NCBI RefSeq assembly: GCF_004341365.1 | Contig: NZ_SLXH01000030.1 | Span: 1-41,792 of the forward strand | Source: Simplicispira metamorpha | GTDB lineage: Bacteria; Pseudomonadota; Gammaproteobacteria; Burkholderiales; Burkholderiaceae_C | Length of the DNA: 41,792 nt | Direction: 5' to 3' | Made by a program: the position numbers and the translations under genes | Shown here: positions 31,341-40,096 of the stretch, piece by piece | Numbering within the stretch: the first letter of the stretch is position 1 | Layout: each line of letters starts with the position of its first letter | Notes under the pieces: generated by a model | The model's database searches: none | Told to the model about the DNA's origin: nothing | Seen by the model: only the letters and a program-made list of their open reading frames with translations

Positions 31341-33421
31341 GCCGATGCTCCTTTGAGGACGGGCCCAATGCGGATGGTGTGTGTTTCAGGAATTTCGCTG
31401 TGCCCCAGCACTTGCAGGCGTGGTGCCATGCGGCGTACCAGGCGTGAGATGGCGCTGCGGATGGCGTCGGGCACGAGCAGGCAGGCGGGCAGGCCGATCT
31501 CTTCCTGCTTCAGTGCCACCTCGGCTGCCCTTTGCGTCAGGATATCTGCCACACCGGGGTCCAGCGCCGGGCCTGCGGGGTTGCCCAGGGCTTGCACCAG
31601 CAGGCGCTCCAGGCCGGGCTCGATGGCAATCACGCTCAATTCGCGTGTCGGGCCATAAATTTGCTGCACGATGGCGGGCGACAGGGCGATGCGAACGCGC
31701 CGTGCCAGCTCTTGTGGGTCGGCTGTGTTGCCTGCGTGCTCGGCCAGCGTCTCGATGATGGTGCGGATGTCACGGATATGCACCGACTCCTCCAGCAGCA
31801 ACTGCAGCACTTTTTGGAACGTCGTGATCGAAACCATTTTCGGGATCACCTCTTCTATCAATTTGGGCGCCAGCTTGGCAACGTGTTCCACCAGCTGTTG
31901 GGTCTCTGTGCGACTCAGCAACTTGGTGGCCTGAACTTGCATCAAGTGTGACAAATGTGTCGCCATCACGGTTTCCGAATCAACGACGGTAAAGCCTGCC
32001 ATTTGCGCCGCTTCTTTTTGCTGTTCGTCGATCCAGTGCGCGGGCAAACCAAAGGCCGGATCGGTGGTGGGTGTGCCAATCAGTGGGGTCGAGATGCCGC
32101 CCGGGTTGATGGCCAGGAACATGCCGGGGAAGGCCTCGCCCTCGCCGACGACCACACCGCGCAGCGTCAGGCGGTAGGCGCTGGGCTTGAGCTCCAGGTT
32201 GTCGCGCACATGCACCGGGGGCGGCAAAAAGCCGACTTCCTGGGCAAACTTGCGCCGCACGCCTTTGATGCGGGTCAGCAAGTCGCCCTGGCGGTTTTTG
32301 TCCACCAGTGCAATCAGACGGTAGCCCAGTTCCAGGCCCAGCAGATCGACCGGTTGCAGGTCGTCCCAGGTGGCATCGCCGTCGCCAGTGGGGGCGGCTG
32401 CGGGAGCTTCTTCTTGCACAGGTGCCTTGGCGCGCTGCATCAGTACCCAGGCCAGGTAGCCCAGTACCGAACCAATGCCCAGAAACACCACATGCGGCAT
32501 GCCCGGAATCACGCCCAGCAAAATCAGAATGCCTGCCGTTACGCCCAGTACGCGCGGCGACATGAACAGTTGGTGAACAATCTGCTGACCCATGTCCGAG
32601 TCCTTGCCCACGCGCGAAATCACCATGGCGGCGGCCACCGAAATCAGCAACCCCGGAATCTGCGCCACCAGCGCATCGCCCACGGCCATCAGAATGTAGA
32701 TGTCAGCTGCTTTGCTGGCCGACAGGCCGTGCTGAACCATACCAATGACAAAGCCGCCCACGATGTTGATCAGCAAGATCAGAATGCCGGCCACCGCGTC
32801 GCCGCGCACAAATTTGGAGGCGCCGTCCATGGAGCCAAAGAAGTTGGCTTCTTCAGCCACTTCCAGGCGGCGGCGCTTAGCTTCTTTTTCATCAATCAGG
32901 CCCGCGTTCAGGTCGGCATCCACAGCCATTTGCTTGCCGGGCATGGCGTCCAGGGTAAAGCGTGCCGAGACCTCGGCAATGCGCTCGGCGCCCTTGGTGA
33001 TCACGATGAAGTTGATCACCACCAAAATCGCAAAAACGATCAGACCCACGGCAAAGTTGCCGCCAATCAAAAAGTGGCCAAAGGCCTCAATCACTGCGCC
33101 CGCAGCGCCAGGGCCGGTGTGGCCTTCCAGCAGCACCACCCGCGTAGAGGCCACGTTCAGCGACAGGCGCATTAACGTGGTCAGCAGCAGCACTGACGGA
33201 AACGCAGCAAAGTCCAGTGGCTTGAGCATGTAGGCTGCCACCATCATCACCATCAGGGCCACGGCAATGTTGATGGTGAAGAACACGTCCAGCATCCAGG
33301 CCGGAATGGGCAACACCATCAGCGCCAGAATGGCCACCACCAGCAGCGGTGCAGACAGGCCCTGGACTGCAGAGGCATTACTGCCCGCCCATTGCCGTGC
33401 GGAGTTCATGGAAATGTTCAT
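31337..33421 (-). CDS. flhA: flagellar export gate protein FlhA
   Basis: The 694-aa product has about eight N-terminal membrane segments (residues 22-320), including the conserved RLSLNVASTRVVLL and VFAILVVINFIVITKGAERIAEVSARFTLDAMPGKQMAVD (key residues VITKGAERIAEVSARF, LDAMPGKQM). LNAGLIDEKEAKRRR and FFGSMDGASKFV follow. The soluble C-terminal export domain spans about 350-694. FlhA forms the nonameric ring of the type III gate and docks chaperone-substrate complexes such as FlgN with FlgK or FlgL. It overlaps flhB and flhF by 4 bases each. Confidence 0.97.
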   Translation of the reverse strand: MNISMNSARQWAGSNASAVQGLSAPLLVVAILALMVLPIPAWMLDVFFTINIAVALMVMMVAAYMLKPLDFAAFPSVLLLTTLMRLSLNVASTRVVLLEGHTGPGAAGAVIEAFGHFLIGGNFAVGLIVFAILVVINFIVITKGAERIAEVSARFTLDAMPGKQMAVDADLNAGLIDEKEAKRRRLEVAEEANFFGSMDGASKFVRGDAVAGILILLINIVGGFVIGMVQHGLSASKAADIYILMAVGDALVAQIPGLLISVAAAMVISRVGKDSDMGQQIVHQLFMSPRVLGVTAGILILLGVIPGMPHVVFLGIGSVLGYLAWVLMQRAKAPVQEEAPAAAPTGDGDATWDDLQPVDLLGLELGYRLIALVDKNRQGDLLTRIKGVRRKFAQEVGFLPPPVHVRDNLELKPSAYRLTLRGVVVGEGEAFPGMFLAINPGGISTPLIGTPTTDPAFGLPAHWIDEQQKEAAQMAGFTVVDSETVMATHLSHLMQVQATKLLSRTETQQLVEHVAKLAPKLIEEVIPKMVSITTFQKVLQLLLEESVHIRDIRTIIETLAEHAGNTADPQELARRVRIALSPAIVQQIYGPTRELSVIAIEPGLERLLVQALGNPAGPALDPGVADILTQRAAEVALKQEEIGLPACLLVPDAIRSAISRLVRRMAPRLQVLGHSEIPETHTIRIGPVLKGASA

Positions 33422-34569
33422 GGCTGGTTGCCTTGTGGTGTGGTGCGGTTCAGGGGGTCGAGTTCAGGCGGGACGTACGGGTCAGGCTGCGCATCGGGCA
33501 TACGGCCTTCGCCACGCATGGCCGCCTTGAGTCGGTATACGTAAGCCAGCACCTGGGCCACAGCCGTGTACAGCGTGGCCGGAATGGGTTGGTCAAGTTC
33601 TGCGTGTGCGTACAGTGCGCGGGCCAACATGGGCGACTGCAGTACCGGCACACCGTGGCTGTTGGCCAGGTCGCGAATCTTCATGGCGATCAGGTCGGTG
33701 CCTTTGGAGATCACCTGGGGAGCGCTCATGGTGTCGTCGTACTTCAGCGCCACGGCATAGTGGGTGGGGTTCATCACCACAAAGTCGGCCTTGGGTACGG
33801 CAGTGACGCTGGCGCCATCGGCAATCTCGCGCTGGCGCTGGCGCTGGCGGCCCTTGATTTGCGGGTTGCCATCGGATTCCTTGTGCTCTTGCTTGACTTC
33901 CTGGTGCGACATCTTCAAACGCGACTTGAAGAAGAACAGCTGCAGCGGTACATCGATCAGCGCCGTCAAAAAAACCACCAGCAGCAGCATGGCCATGCCC
34001 CCGGCCAACCAGTTGGCCACATAGCGGATGGCCACTGGCGATGGTTGCAACACCAGTGCAGCCATCTCCTCAATGCTGTTGCCCATGTATTTCCAGGCCA
34101 CGAACGTGAGGATGGTGGTCATCAGCACCATCTTGGCCACGTTGGTCATTTGTTGTTTGGAAAACAGATTGGCCGCGCCCGAGAGTGGGTTCAGGCGGTT
34201 GAATTGCGGCGTGATGGGCTTAAAGCTCCATACCCAGCCGCCTGCGCCCACGGCGCTGATCAAGGCTGCGGCACTGGTCAGCAAGGCAAAAAGGGCACTG
34301 GCCACCAGCCCTACCAGCACCATGGCTTGCAGGCGTACCAGCATATTCGTGGGTGTGCGTACCGTGGTCGCGTCAAACAGCAACTGGTGGCTCATCTCCA
34401 GTTGGATGCGGTCCAGCAGCTGTGGTGCCAAGACCAGCATGCTGACGCCCCCCATGCCCAAGATGGCCAGGTGGGACAAGTCGCGCGAGCGTGCCGCTTG
34501 CCCGTCGGTGCGGGCTTTCTGGAGCTTTCGCTCGGTAGCGGGAAGATCGCGGTCTTGGCTCGATTCCAT
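33418..34569 (-). CDS. flhB: flagellar export switch protein FlhB
   Basis: The 383-aa product has the expected N-terminus MESSQDRDLPATERKLQKAR, four membrane segments (about residues 30-215), and the autocleaving NPTH motif (267-270) in ADFVVMNPTHYAVALKYD. It switches substrate specificity of the type III gate from hook to filament proteins. The C-terminal tail beyond about residue 350 is Pro/Asp-rich. The ATG at 34569 fits the family N-terminus, but the usual ribosome-site position is occupied by a perfect 10-bp inverted repeat, so translation may be controlled. It is the first gene of flhB-flhA-flhF-flhG-like-fliA. Confidence 0.96.
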   Translation of the reverse strand: MESSQDRDLPATERKLQKARTDGQAARSRDLSHLAILGMGGVSMLVLAPQLLDRIQLEMSHQLLFDATTVRTPTNMLVRLQAMVLVGLVASALFALLTSAAALISAVGAGGWVWSFKPITPQFNRLNPLSGAANLFSKQQMTNVAKMVLMTTILTFVAWKYMGNSIEEMAALVLQPSPVAIRYVANWLAGGMAMLLLVVFLTALIDVPLQLFFFKSRLKMSHQEVKQEHKESDGNPQIKGRQRQRQREIADGASVTAVPKADFVVMNPTHYAVALKYDDTMSAPQVISKGTDLIAMKIRDLANSHGVPVLQSPMLARALYAHAELDQPIPATLYTAVAQVLAYVYRLKAAMRGEGRMPDAQPDPYVPPELDPLNRTTPQGNQP

Positions 34570-34570
34570 G

Positions 34571-34597
34571 ATGGCATGACGTAATAGGTCATGCCAT
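34571..34597 (-). promoter_or_regulatory. perfect inverted repeat abutting the flhB start codon
   Basis: ATGGCATGAC (34571-34580) and GTCATGCCAT (34588-34597) pair perfectly around a 7-base centre; only one base separates it from the flhB ATG. As RNA it would form a hairpin over the ribosome-binding region; as DNA it is a dyad operator candidate. No Shine-Dalgarno sequence is visible between it and the start. Confidence 0.6.
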
Positions 34598-34626
34598 TGT
34601 CGTGAGCGGGTACGAAATCTAAAGCC

Positions 34627-34649
34627 TGAAAAGCGGCCTATGGGCCGCT
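34627..34649 (-). terminator. intrinsic terminator after cheZ
   Basis: On the minus strand AGCGGCC, loop CATA, GGCCGCT is followed by TTTTC. The 7-bp GC-rich stem starts about 8 bases past the cheZ stop. It separates motA-motB-cheY-cheZ from the flhB operon, which should therefore have its own promoter within the 34570-34626 stretch. Confidence 0.65.
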
Positions 34650-34656
34650 CTTATTG

Positions 34657-35310
34657 TTAAAAACCCAAGCTGGCCAACAGGTCGTCCACTTGGGACTGGT
34701 TGGTAACGACATCGGGTGTTTTCTCCGGGTCAACCACCGGGCCCGCCAGATGTTCGTGCGGCACTTCTACGGGCATGGGAGCGACACCGGGCGGTGCGGT
34801 GTCAATCACCAACTGCACCAGTTGCTCTTCAATGGTGGCGGCCAGCGTCACCACGCGGGCAATCACCTGGCCCGTCAGGTCATGAAAGTCCTGGGCCATC
34901 ATGATCTCGGTCAGGTGCTCATCCGAGGTCTGGGCAATCTTCTCCACGTCATTGAGGAAATTCATGATCTCCCCCTTGGCCACTGCCGCCACGGGATCTT
35001 TGACCAGCGCGGTAGTGACCCGGCGTGTTTCAGCAGCCAGATGGTCGTTTTGGGACTTGGCCTGCTCCACGCGACTCAGCACCTTTTCGGCAGCCGCCCC
35101 TGTCAGTCGTGCGATGTACGACAGGCGACTTTGCGCATCGGGCAGCTCGCTCATGCTGCTGCGCAGTTTGTCGGCATAGCCCAGTCCGTTCAGGGAATCA
35201 TGGAGCTGGCGGGTCAGCATCCCTATTCGCTGGTGAACATCGACCGGAACAGGTGTCACAGGTGCGGCAGGCGCAGGAGTGTTGCTGGTGTCCATGGTGG
35301 CGTGGCTCAC
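34657..35310 (-). CDS. cheZ: CheY-P phosphatase CheZ
   Basis: The 217-aa product has the CheZ catalytic stretch [12 protein letters not shown], with D144 and Q148 at the catalytic positions, within a long four-helix hairpin (about 25-165). The extreme C-terminus, [11 protein letters not shown], is the CheY-binding peptide, joined by a Pro-rich linker. It dephosphorylates CheY-P and resets the motor. The start is GTG at 35310, which overlaps the cheY stop as GTGA and has AGGGG about 4-8 bases upstream; an in-frame ATG at 35295 is the alternative. It is the last gene before the terminator. Confidence 0.95.
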   Translation of the reverse strand: MSHATMDTSNTPAPAAPVTPVPVDVHQRIGMLTRQLHDSLNGLGYADKLRSSMSELPDAQSRLSYIARLTGAAAEKVLSRVEQAKSQNDHLAAETRRVTTALVKDPVAAVAKGEIMNFLNDVEKIAQTSDEHLTEIMMAQDFHDLTGQVIARVVTLAATIEEQLVQLVIDTAPPGVAPMPVEVPHEHLAGPVVDPEKTPDVVTNQSQVDDLLASLGF

Positions 35311-35693
35311 AGCCCCTGCTTTTTGATGATCAGGTTGACCTTTTCTTCCAGTGTGGCCTTGGTGAAGGGTTTGACGATATAGCCGGCAGCGCCGGCCTGC
35401 GCCGCAGCCACGATATCTTCTTTGCGCGCCTCAGCAGTGACCATCAACACTGGCAGATGCTTGAGCTTTTCGTCGCTCTTTACTTCTGCCAGCAGCTGAA
35501 AGCCATTCATATTGGGCATGTTGATATCAGTGACCACGAAATCGAACTTGCTGTTGCGCAGCTTGTGCAAGGCGACCACACCATCCTCTGCCTCATCGGC
35601 ATCGGAAAACCCGCTTTCCTTGAGCAGGTTGCGCACGATGCGGCGCATCGTGGAGAAGTCATCGACGATCAGGAAGCGAAGGGCAGAAGACAC
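35307..35693 (-). CDS. cheY: chemotaxis response regulator CheY
   Basis: The 128-aa product is a single receiver domain. Acidic pocket D11-D12, phospho-acceptor D56 in VVTDINMPN, the switch Thr in MVTAEA, and Lys in IVKPFT are all present. Phosphorylated by CheA it binds FliM at the flagellar switch. No CheA, CheW or receptor gene is in the window, so its kinase is encoded elsewhere. The start is GTG at 35693 ([12 protein letters not shown]); AAAGGG lies about 8 bases upstream. It lies 63 bases after motB and overlaps cheZ by 4 bases. Confidence 0.96.
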   Translation of the reverse strand: MSSALRFLIVDDFSTMRRIVRNLLKESGFSDADEAEDGVVALHKLRNSKFDFVVTDINMPNMNGFQLLAEVKSDEKLKHLPVLMVTAEARKEDIVAAAQAGAAGYIVKPFTKATLEEKVNLIIKKQGL

Positions 35694-35756
35694 GTGAGAC
35701 CCTTTCGGTCGGAAATTACTGTATTTGCTGTCATGGGGTAGGTGGGTAGTGCCTGT

Positions 35757-36701
35757 TTATGGCTTGGCACCACCAGCGGGGGGATTTTCCTGCTTTTCAT
35801 TGGGCAATTGTGCCGTGGGGAGGATAAGCGCGCTTTTACTCAGCAATCTTTCTTCGGCCTCGCGTGTCAGCACCGTGATGGTGATGCGCCGGTTGGCTGG
35901 TGCGCGCGGATTATCGGGCTCCATCAAATCGCTGTCAGCCAGGCCCACCACGCGCGCCAGTTTGGCATCGGGCATGCCTGAAGTCACCAGCTCCCGGCGC
36001 GAGGCATTGGCCCGGTCGGCGGACAGCTCCCAGTTGCTGTAGCCTCGGTCGCTGTTGCCATAAGGCACTGCATCGGTGTGGCCTGCCAGGCTGATGCGGC
36101 TCTCTACGCCACTGAGGGATGCCCCAATCGCATGCAGGATGTCGCGCATGTAAGGCTTGACCAGTGCGCTGCCGCTGTCAAACATGGGGCGGTTCTGGTC
36201 ATCCACGATCTGGATTTGCAGGCCATCTGGTGTGACATCAATGCGGATCTGGGATTTGTATTCGTTCAGGCGTGGGCTTTGGGTGATGATGGCATCGATC
36301 TTTGCCCGCAGTGCCTTGATCCGTTCTGCATCCTGGCGAGCCTGCTCTGCACGGGCTTGCTCTGCGCTGGTTTTGCGCTGGGTGTTTTCATCGGAGTCCG
36401 AGCGCTTGACCTGGCCATGTACCTTGCTCAGGTCATTGCCGCCGCCCGGAATCACGCTGGAGCTGTTGCCTGCCCCCGAACCACCGGACATGGCCACCTT
36501 CATGGGTGAATTGAAGTAGTCGGCAATGCCCTGCAATTCGCCCTGCGCCGTGGAGCCCAGCAGCCACATCAGCAAAAAGAACGCCATCATGGCAGTCATG
36601 AAGTCGGCGTAAGCGATCTTCCAAGCGCCGCCATGGACGGCATGGCCGCCCTTCTTGACGCGCTTGATGATGATCGGCTGGAGCTTTTTTTCGGTGGCCA
36701 T
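35757..36701 (-). CDS. motB: flagellar stator protein MotB
   Basis: The 314-aa product begins with a basic cytoplasmic tail and the single membrane helix AWKIAYADFMTAMMAFFLLMWLL, with D33 as the proton-carrying aspartate. The region after it (QGELQGIADYFNSPM) is the plug. The C-terminal OmpA/MotB peptidoglycan-binding domain has ISLAGHTDAVPYG and NWELSADRANASRREL. It anchors the stator to the wall and conducts protons with MotA. It follows motA by 9 bases. A short Gly/Ser stretch (SGGSGAGNSS) lies before the OmpA-like domain. Confidence 0.96.
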   Translation of the reverse strand: MATEKKLQPIIIKRVKKGGHAVHGGAWKIAYADFMTAMMAFFLLMWLLGSTAQGELQGIADYFNSPMKVAMSGGSGAGNSSSVIPGGGNDLSKVHGQVKRSDSDENTQRKTSAEQARAEQARQDAERIKALRAKIDAIITQSPRLNEYKSQIRIDVTPDGLQIQIVDDQNRPMFDSGSALVKPYMRDILHAIGASLSGVESRISLAGHTDAVPYGNSDRGYSNWELSADRANASRRELVTSGMPDAKLARVVGLADSDLMEPDNPRAPANRRITITVLTREAEERLLSKSALILPTAQLPNEKQENPPAGGAKP

Positions 36702-36710
36702 GGTTGCCGC

Positions 36711-37571
36711 TTATTTTTTGCCGCGCACGTACTCTTCCAGCTCCAGGAAGCTGGGGCGCTCGGTCGAGAACAGCACCTTGCGGCCAAACTCAATGGCAGT
36801 AGCCGGGTTGTAGCCCTGCATGCTGGCCAGCAGCGTGCATTTGATACACAGCAACTCTTTGGCTGCGTCGTCTGCCTTTTGCTCCATCAGGCCACCAAGG
36901 GGCTCGACGAAAGCGTAGGCCAGCAAAATCCCCAGGAAAGTACCCACCAGCGCCGAGCCCACCATCCCACCCAACACCGCCGGTGGTTGGCCCACCGAGC
37001 CCATGGTGTTCACCACCCCCAGCACCGCCGCCACGATACCGAAAGCAGGCAGGCCGCCTGCCAGGCGCGCCATGGCCGCCACCGGGGCGTGTGCCTCCTG
37101 GTGGTGGGTTTCGATTTCGTTGTCCATCAGGGCTTCGATTTCGTGGGCGTTGAGGTTGCCCGACACCATCATGCGCAGGTAGTCGGTGGTGAACTCGACC
37201 ACATGGTGGTCAGAGCCCACAGTAGGGAATTTCTTGAACAGCTCGGATTCGTGTGGTGCTTCCACGTCGCCTTCGATGGCCATCAGACCTTCTTTGCGCG
37301 CTTTTTGCAGAATTTCGTAGAGCATGGCCATCAGCTCCAGATAGCGCGCTTTGGTGTATTTGGAGCCCTTGAGCAAGGTGCCCATGGCCTTCATGGTGGC
37401 CTTGAGTACCTTGGGCTGGTTGTTGATGATGAATGCGCCAAAAGCCGCACCACCGATGGTGGCCATTTCAAATGGCAGTGCCTTCAGCACCACGCCAATG
37501 TTGCCGCCGTGCATGATGAACACGCCAAAGACGCAAACGAGGCTGACTAAATAACCAATGATGACGGGCAT
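36711..37571 (-). CDS. motA: flagellar stator protein MotA
   Basis: The 286-aa product has four membrane segments (about residues 4-24, 30-50, 170-190, 200-222) and a long cytoplasmic loop with charged residues that face FliG (ARYLELMAMLYEILQKARKEG). The family block in helices 3-4, LPAFGIVAAVLGVVNTMGSVGQPPAVLGGMVGSALVGTFLGILLAYAFVEPL, is present (key residues GIVAAVLGVV and GTFLGIL). Length matches the proton-driven type. It is the first gene of the leftward motA-motB-cheY-cheZ set and is divergent from the glycosyltransferase gene at 37766. Confidence 0.96.
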   Translation of the reverse strand: MPVIIGYLVSLVCVFGVFIMHGGNIGVVLKALPFEMATIGGAAFGAFIINNQPKVLKATMKAMGTLLKGSKYTKARYLELMAMLYEILQKARKEGLMAIEGDVEAPHESELFKKFPTVGSDHHVVEFTTDYLRMMVSGNLNAHEIEALMDNEIETHHQEAHAPVAAMARLAGGLPAFGIVAAVLGVVNTMGSVGQPPAVLGGMVGSALVGTFLGILLAYAFVEPLGGLMEQKADDAAKELLCIKCTLLASMQGYNPATAIEFGRKVLFSTERPSFLELEEYVRGKK

Positions 37572-37765
37572 GCTGTGTGAAAACCAGAGGTGCTGTGGTG
37601 GCGGGTTGCAGGCGACGGTAGCGCTAAATGTATCGGATTGCTATTGCTGCAATTGTCCAAGAACCTTGTGAATCCCCCTTTTTTCATGTGATTGACGCCG
37701 TGTGCAGGGCGCAATGCGGGGGTATTCTTGGGCATCTTGGCTTTTCGCGCCTGCGCTGCTTTCTC
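37572..37765. other. motA / glycosyltransferase divergent intergenic region
   Basis: 194 bases, richer in A and T than the flanking stator genes. It must hold the motA promoter (leftward) and the promoter of the glycosyltransferase operon (rightward). On the minus strand ATCCGATA (near 37634-37641) weakly recalls a sigma-28 -10 element, but no matching -35 lies at the proper distance. I see no convincing hairpin or operator. Confidence 0.35.
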
Positions 37766-40096
37766 ATGAATCAAATTACTGTTGTGCCTGCGCGCGACCC
37801 TTCGTTGGAAGATCAACTGTCCGCCGAAGCAGCGGAAGTTTTGCGGCAGACCATGGATTTGGCACTGCAGTGCCATCATGCCAAAGACTGGGAGCAGGCG
37901 GCCATGCTGTATCAGGTGGTGCTTCGCTTGTTGCCGGAGCATGCCGATGCCAACCACAACCTGGGCGCCATTTTGGTGGAGCAGGGCAGCCCGCTGGAGG
38001 CCATTCCTTTCTTTCAGCGCGCATTACAGGCGAACCCCCGGGGCTATCACTATTGGGTCAGTCTGGTGGATGCGTTGATGTTGGCCAATGAGTATGCCTT
38101 GGCCACCGATATTTTGGAGGATGCCCGCCGTGCGGGCCTGGCGGGCGATGCAGCTGGTGAACTGGTCGAGCGTTTGGTAGCCCATGCAGCCCAGAAGAAA
38201 GCGTCTGTGCGCATTGGGCGTGAGCCACCAGCCAAGCTCAAGGACGAGATCACCCGCCTTTACAACGAAGAAAAATTCAATGAGGTGGTCACGCTAGGGC
38301 GCAAATTGGTCAAACAATTTCCGGCCAGCAATCTGGGCTACAAGTCTTTGGGTGCCGCTTTGATGCGCTTAGGCCAGCGGGAAAAAGCCGAACCCTACAT
38401 GCTCAAAGTTCTGGAGCGCGATCCGACAGACATCGACATTTTGAGCAATTACGGCCTGTTGTTGGCTGCTCGGGGTGAGTTGGTTCAAGCGGAAGTACTG
38501 TTGCGCCGTGCCTTGCACAAAGCGCCGGGTTTCATGCAAGCCTGGTTTAACTTGGGCATTGTCATGCGCGGCCAAGCGCGTCTTGAAGCAGCTGAGCGCG
38601 CTTACCGCAGTGCGCTGGAGATTGAGGGCCATAACGTCGGGGTTTTGTTGAACTACAGTCTTTTGCTCACCGAGATGAATCGCTTCATTGAAGCTGAGCA
38701 ATGCATCAGAAAAGCCATTGCCCTCAAGCCAGACTTGGTCAATGCCTATGTCGGATTGGGTATTTTGCTGAAAGACCAAGGGCATATGCACGAGTCGATA
38801 GCGGCGTTGCGTCAGGCTATTGAGGTCGATCCGCAAGATCCCAGTGCGCACAGTACGCTTTTGTTTGTGATCAATTGCATACCCGAAATGGATCCTTATG
38901 AGCGGTTTGCCGCTTATCAGGAATTCAACCGGCGTTTTGCCGAACCCTTCCATAAGCATTGGAGGGCGCATACCAACGACCGCTCTACAGCGCGGCGTTT
39001 GCGTGTGGGCTACGTGGCGCCAGTGTTCCGCACCCATTCCTGTGTCATGTTCCTCGAGCCTTTGCTGGCCCAGCACGACCATGAGCGTGTAGAGCTGTTT
39101 GCCTATGCCGAGCAGTACGAGCTGGAAGATGTGGTGACCGATCGCTATCGCACGTATTTCGAGCACTGGCGTGACACCAAAGGCATCTCTGATGACCAGT
39201 TGGCTGCCCTGATTCGCCATGACCAGATTGATGTGCTGATCGATATTGCAGGCCAGACCAGAGGCCACCGATTGGGTGCCTTTGCGCGAAAACCGGCGCC
39301 GGTATCTTTGCATTGGTTGGACTCTGGCTACACCACCGGGCTCACCGCCATTGACTACTACCTCACTGACGCAGCTACGGCACCTGTCGGGTGTGAATCT
39401 CTGTTTTCTGAAACGCCGTGGCGCTTGCCGCGTGCTGCTTTTGTTTATCGCCCATTGGGGTATCCCGGGGAAGTCAATGCACTGCCTGCCCTGGAGCGTG
39501 GATACGTCACCTTCGGTACGCTGACACGGGCTATGCGGCTTAACCAGCGGCTGATCGCAGCGTGGGCGCGTTTGCTGAATCAGGTGCCCAATTCACATCT
39601 CGCAATCAACAGCAATAACTTCAGTCACCCCCAAACGCGTGAGTTGTGGCTACAGCGGTTTGAAGACCTGGGTATTGCACGCGAGCGTCTGGAGATTGGT
39701 TACCAGAGTCCGCCTTGGGATGTACTGCGTGGCATGGACATCGCCCTCGACTGTTTTCCGCAAAACTCAGGTACCACACTGCTCGAGTCTCTCTATATGG
39801 GGCTCCCCTTTGTGACTTTGGCTGGCACTCCCAGCATGGGCACGCTGGGAGCATCGGTGCTGACGGGTTTGGGGCGGCCCGAATGGATTGCACATTCTGA
39901 GGATGAGTACGTTGACAAACTGGTGGCACTGGCCAGCGATTTGCCTGCACTGGCCACTATTCGTGCCGGGCTGCGCCAAGAAATGCAGGCCAGCGCAGTG
40001 ATGGACGAGTCCGGTTTTGCCCGCGACGTGGAAGATGCCTATTTCGCCATGTTCCAGAAATGGGCCGAGACCCACCCCGAGGGAGCCCGCCCATGA
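37766..40096 (+). CDS. TPR / SPINDLY-type O-linked GlcNAc transferase-like glycosyltransferase
   Basis: The 776-aa product has tetratricopeptide repeats (about residues 25-420; e.g. AWFNLGIVMRGQARLEAAERAY and NAYVGLGILLKDQGHMHESIAAL) followed by an OGT/GT41-like catalytic region (about 430-765). The latter contains GYVAPVFRTHS, DVLIDIAGQTRGHRL, LDSGYTTGLTAIDYYLTD, FGTLTRAMRLNQRLI, and DCFPQNSGTTLLESLYMGLPFVTL. The lysine of eukaryotic-type FGSFNK is a Thr/Arg here, so donor use may differ. It should glycosylate proteins, perhaps flagellin, in the cytoplasm. The ATG at 37766 starts the TPR domain; reading continues open upstream. Its codons have more A/T at third positions than neighbours, and its TGA overlaps the rfbF ATG. 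Confidence 0.82.
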   Translation: MNQITVVPARDPSLEDQLSAEAAEVLRQTMDLALQCHHAKDWEQAAMLYQVVLRLLPEHADANHNLGAILVEQGSPLEAIPFFQRALQANPRGYHYWVSLVDALMLANEYALATDILEDARRAGLAGDAAGELVERLVAHAAQKKASVRIGREPPAKLKDEITRLYNEEKFNEVVTLGRKLVKQFPASNLGYKSLGAALMRLGQREKAEPYMLKVLERDPTDIDILSNYGLLLAARGELVQAEVLLRRALHKAPGFMQAWFNLGIVMRGQARLEAAERAYRSALEIEGHNVGVLLNYSLLLTEMNRFIEAEQCIRKAIALKPDLVNAYVGLGILLKDQGHMHESIAALRQAIEVDPQDPSAHSTLLFVINCIPEMDPYERFAAYQEFNRRFAEPFHKHWRAHTNDRSTARRLRVGYVAPVFRTHSCVMFLEPLLAQHDHERVELFAYAEQYELEDVVTDRYRTYFEHWRDTKGISDDQLAALIRHDQIDVLIDIAGQTRGHRLGAFARKPAPVSLHWLDSGYTTGLTAIDYYLTDAATAPVGCESLFSETPWRLPRAAFVYRPLGYPGEVNALPALERGYVTFGTLTRAMRLNQRLIAAWARLLNQVPNSHLAINSNNFSHPQTRELWLQRFEDLGIARERLEIGYQSPPWDVLRGMDIALDCFPQNSGTTLLESLYMGLPFVTLAGTPSMGTLGASVLTGLGRPEWIAHSEDEYVDKLVALASDLPALATIRAGLRQEMQASAVMDESGFARDVEDAYFAMFQKWAETHPEGARP

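Noticed and set aside
34392..34592. An ATG inside the flhB upstream dyad as an alternative start
   Set aside because: It opens a different frame from FlhB and the resulting peptide has no similarity to the family. The ATG at 34569 gives the proper FlhB N-terminus.
37628..37660. ATCCGATA on the minus strand before motA, as a possible sigma-28 promoter
   Set aside because: The -10 match is partial and the -35 region at an 11-base spacing does not resemble TAAAGT.
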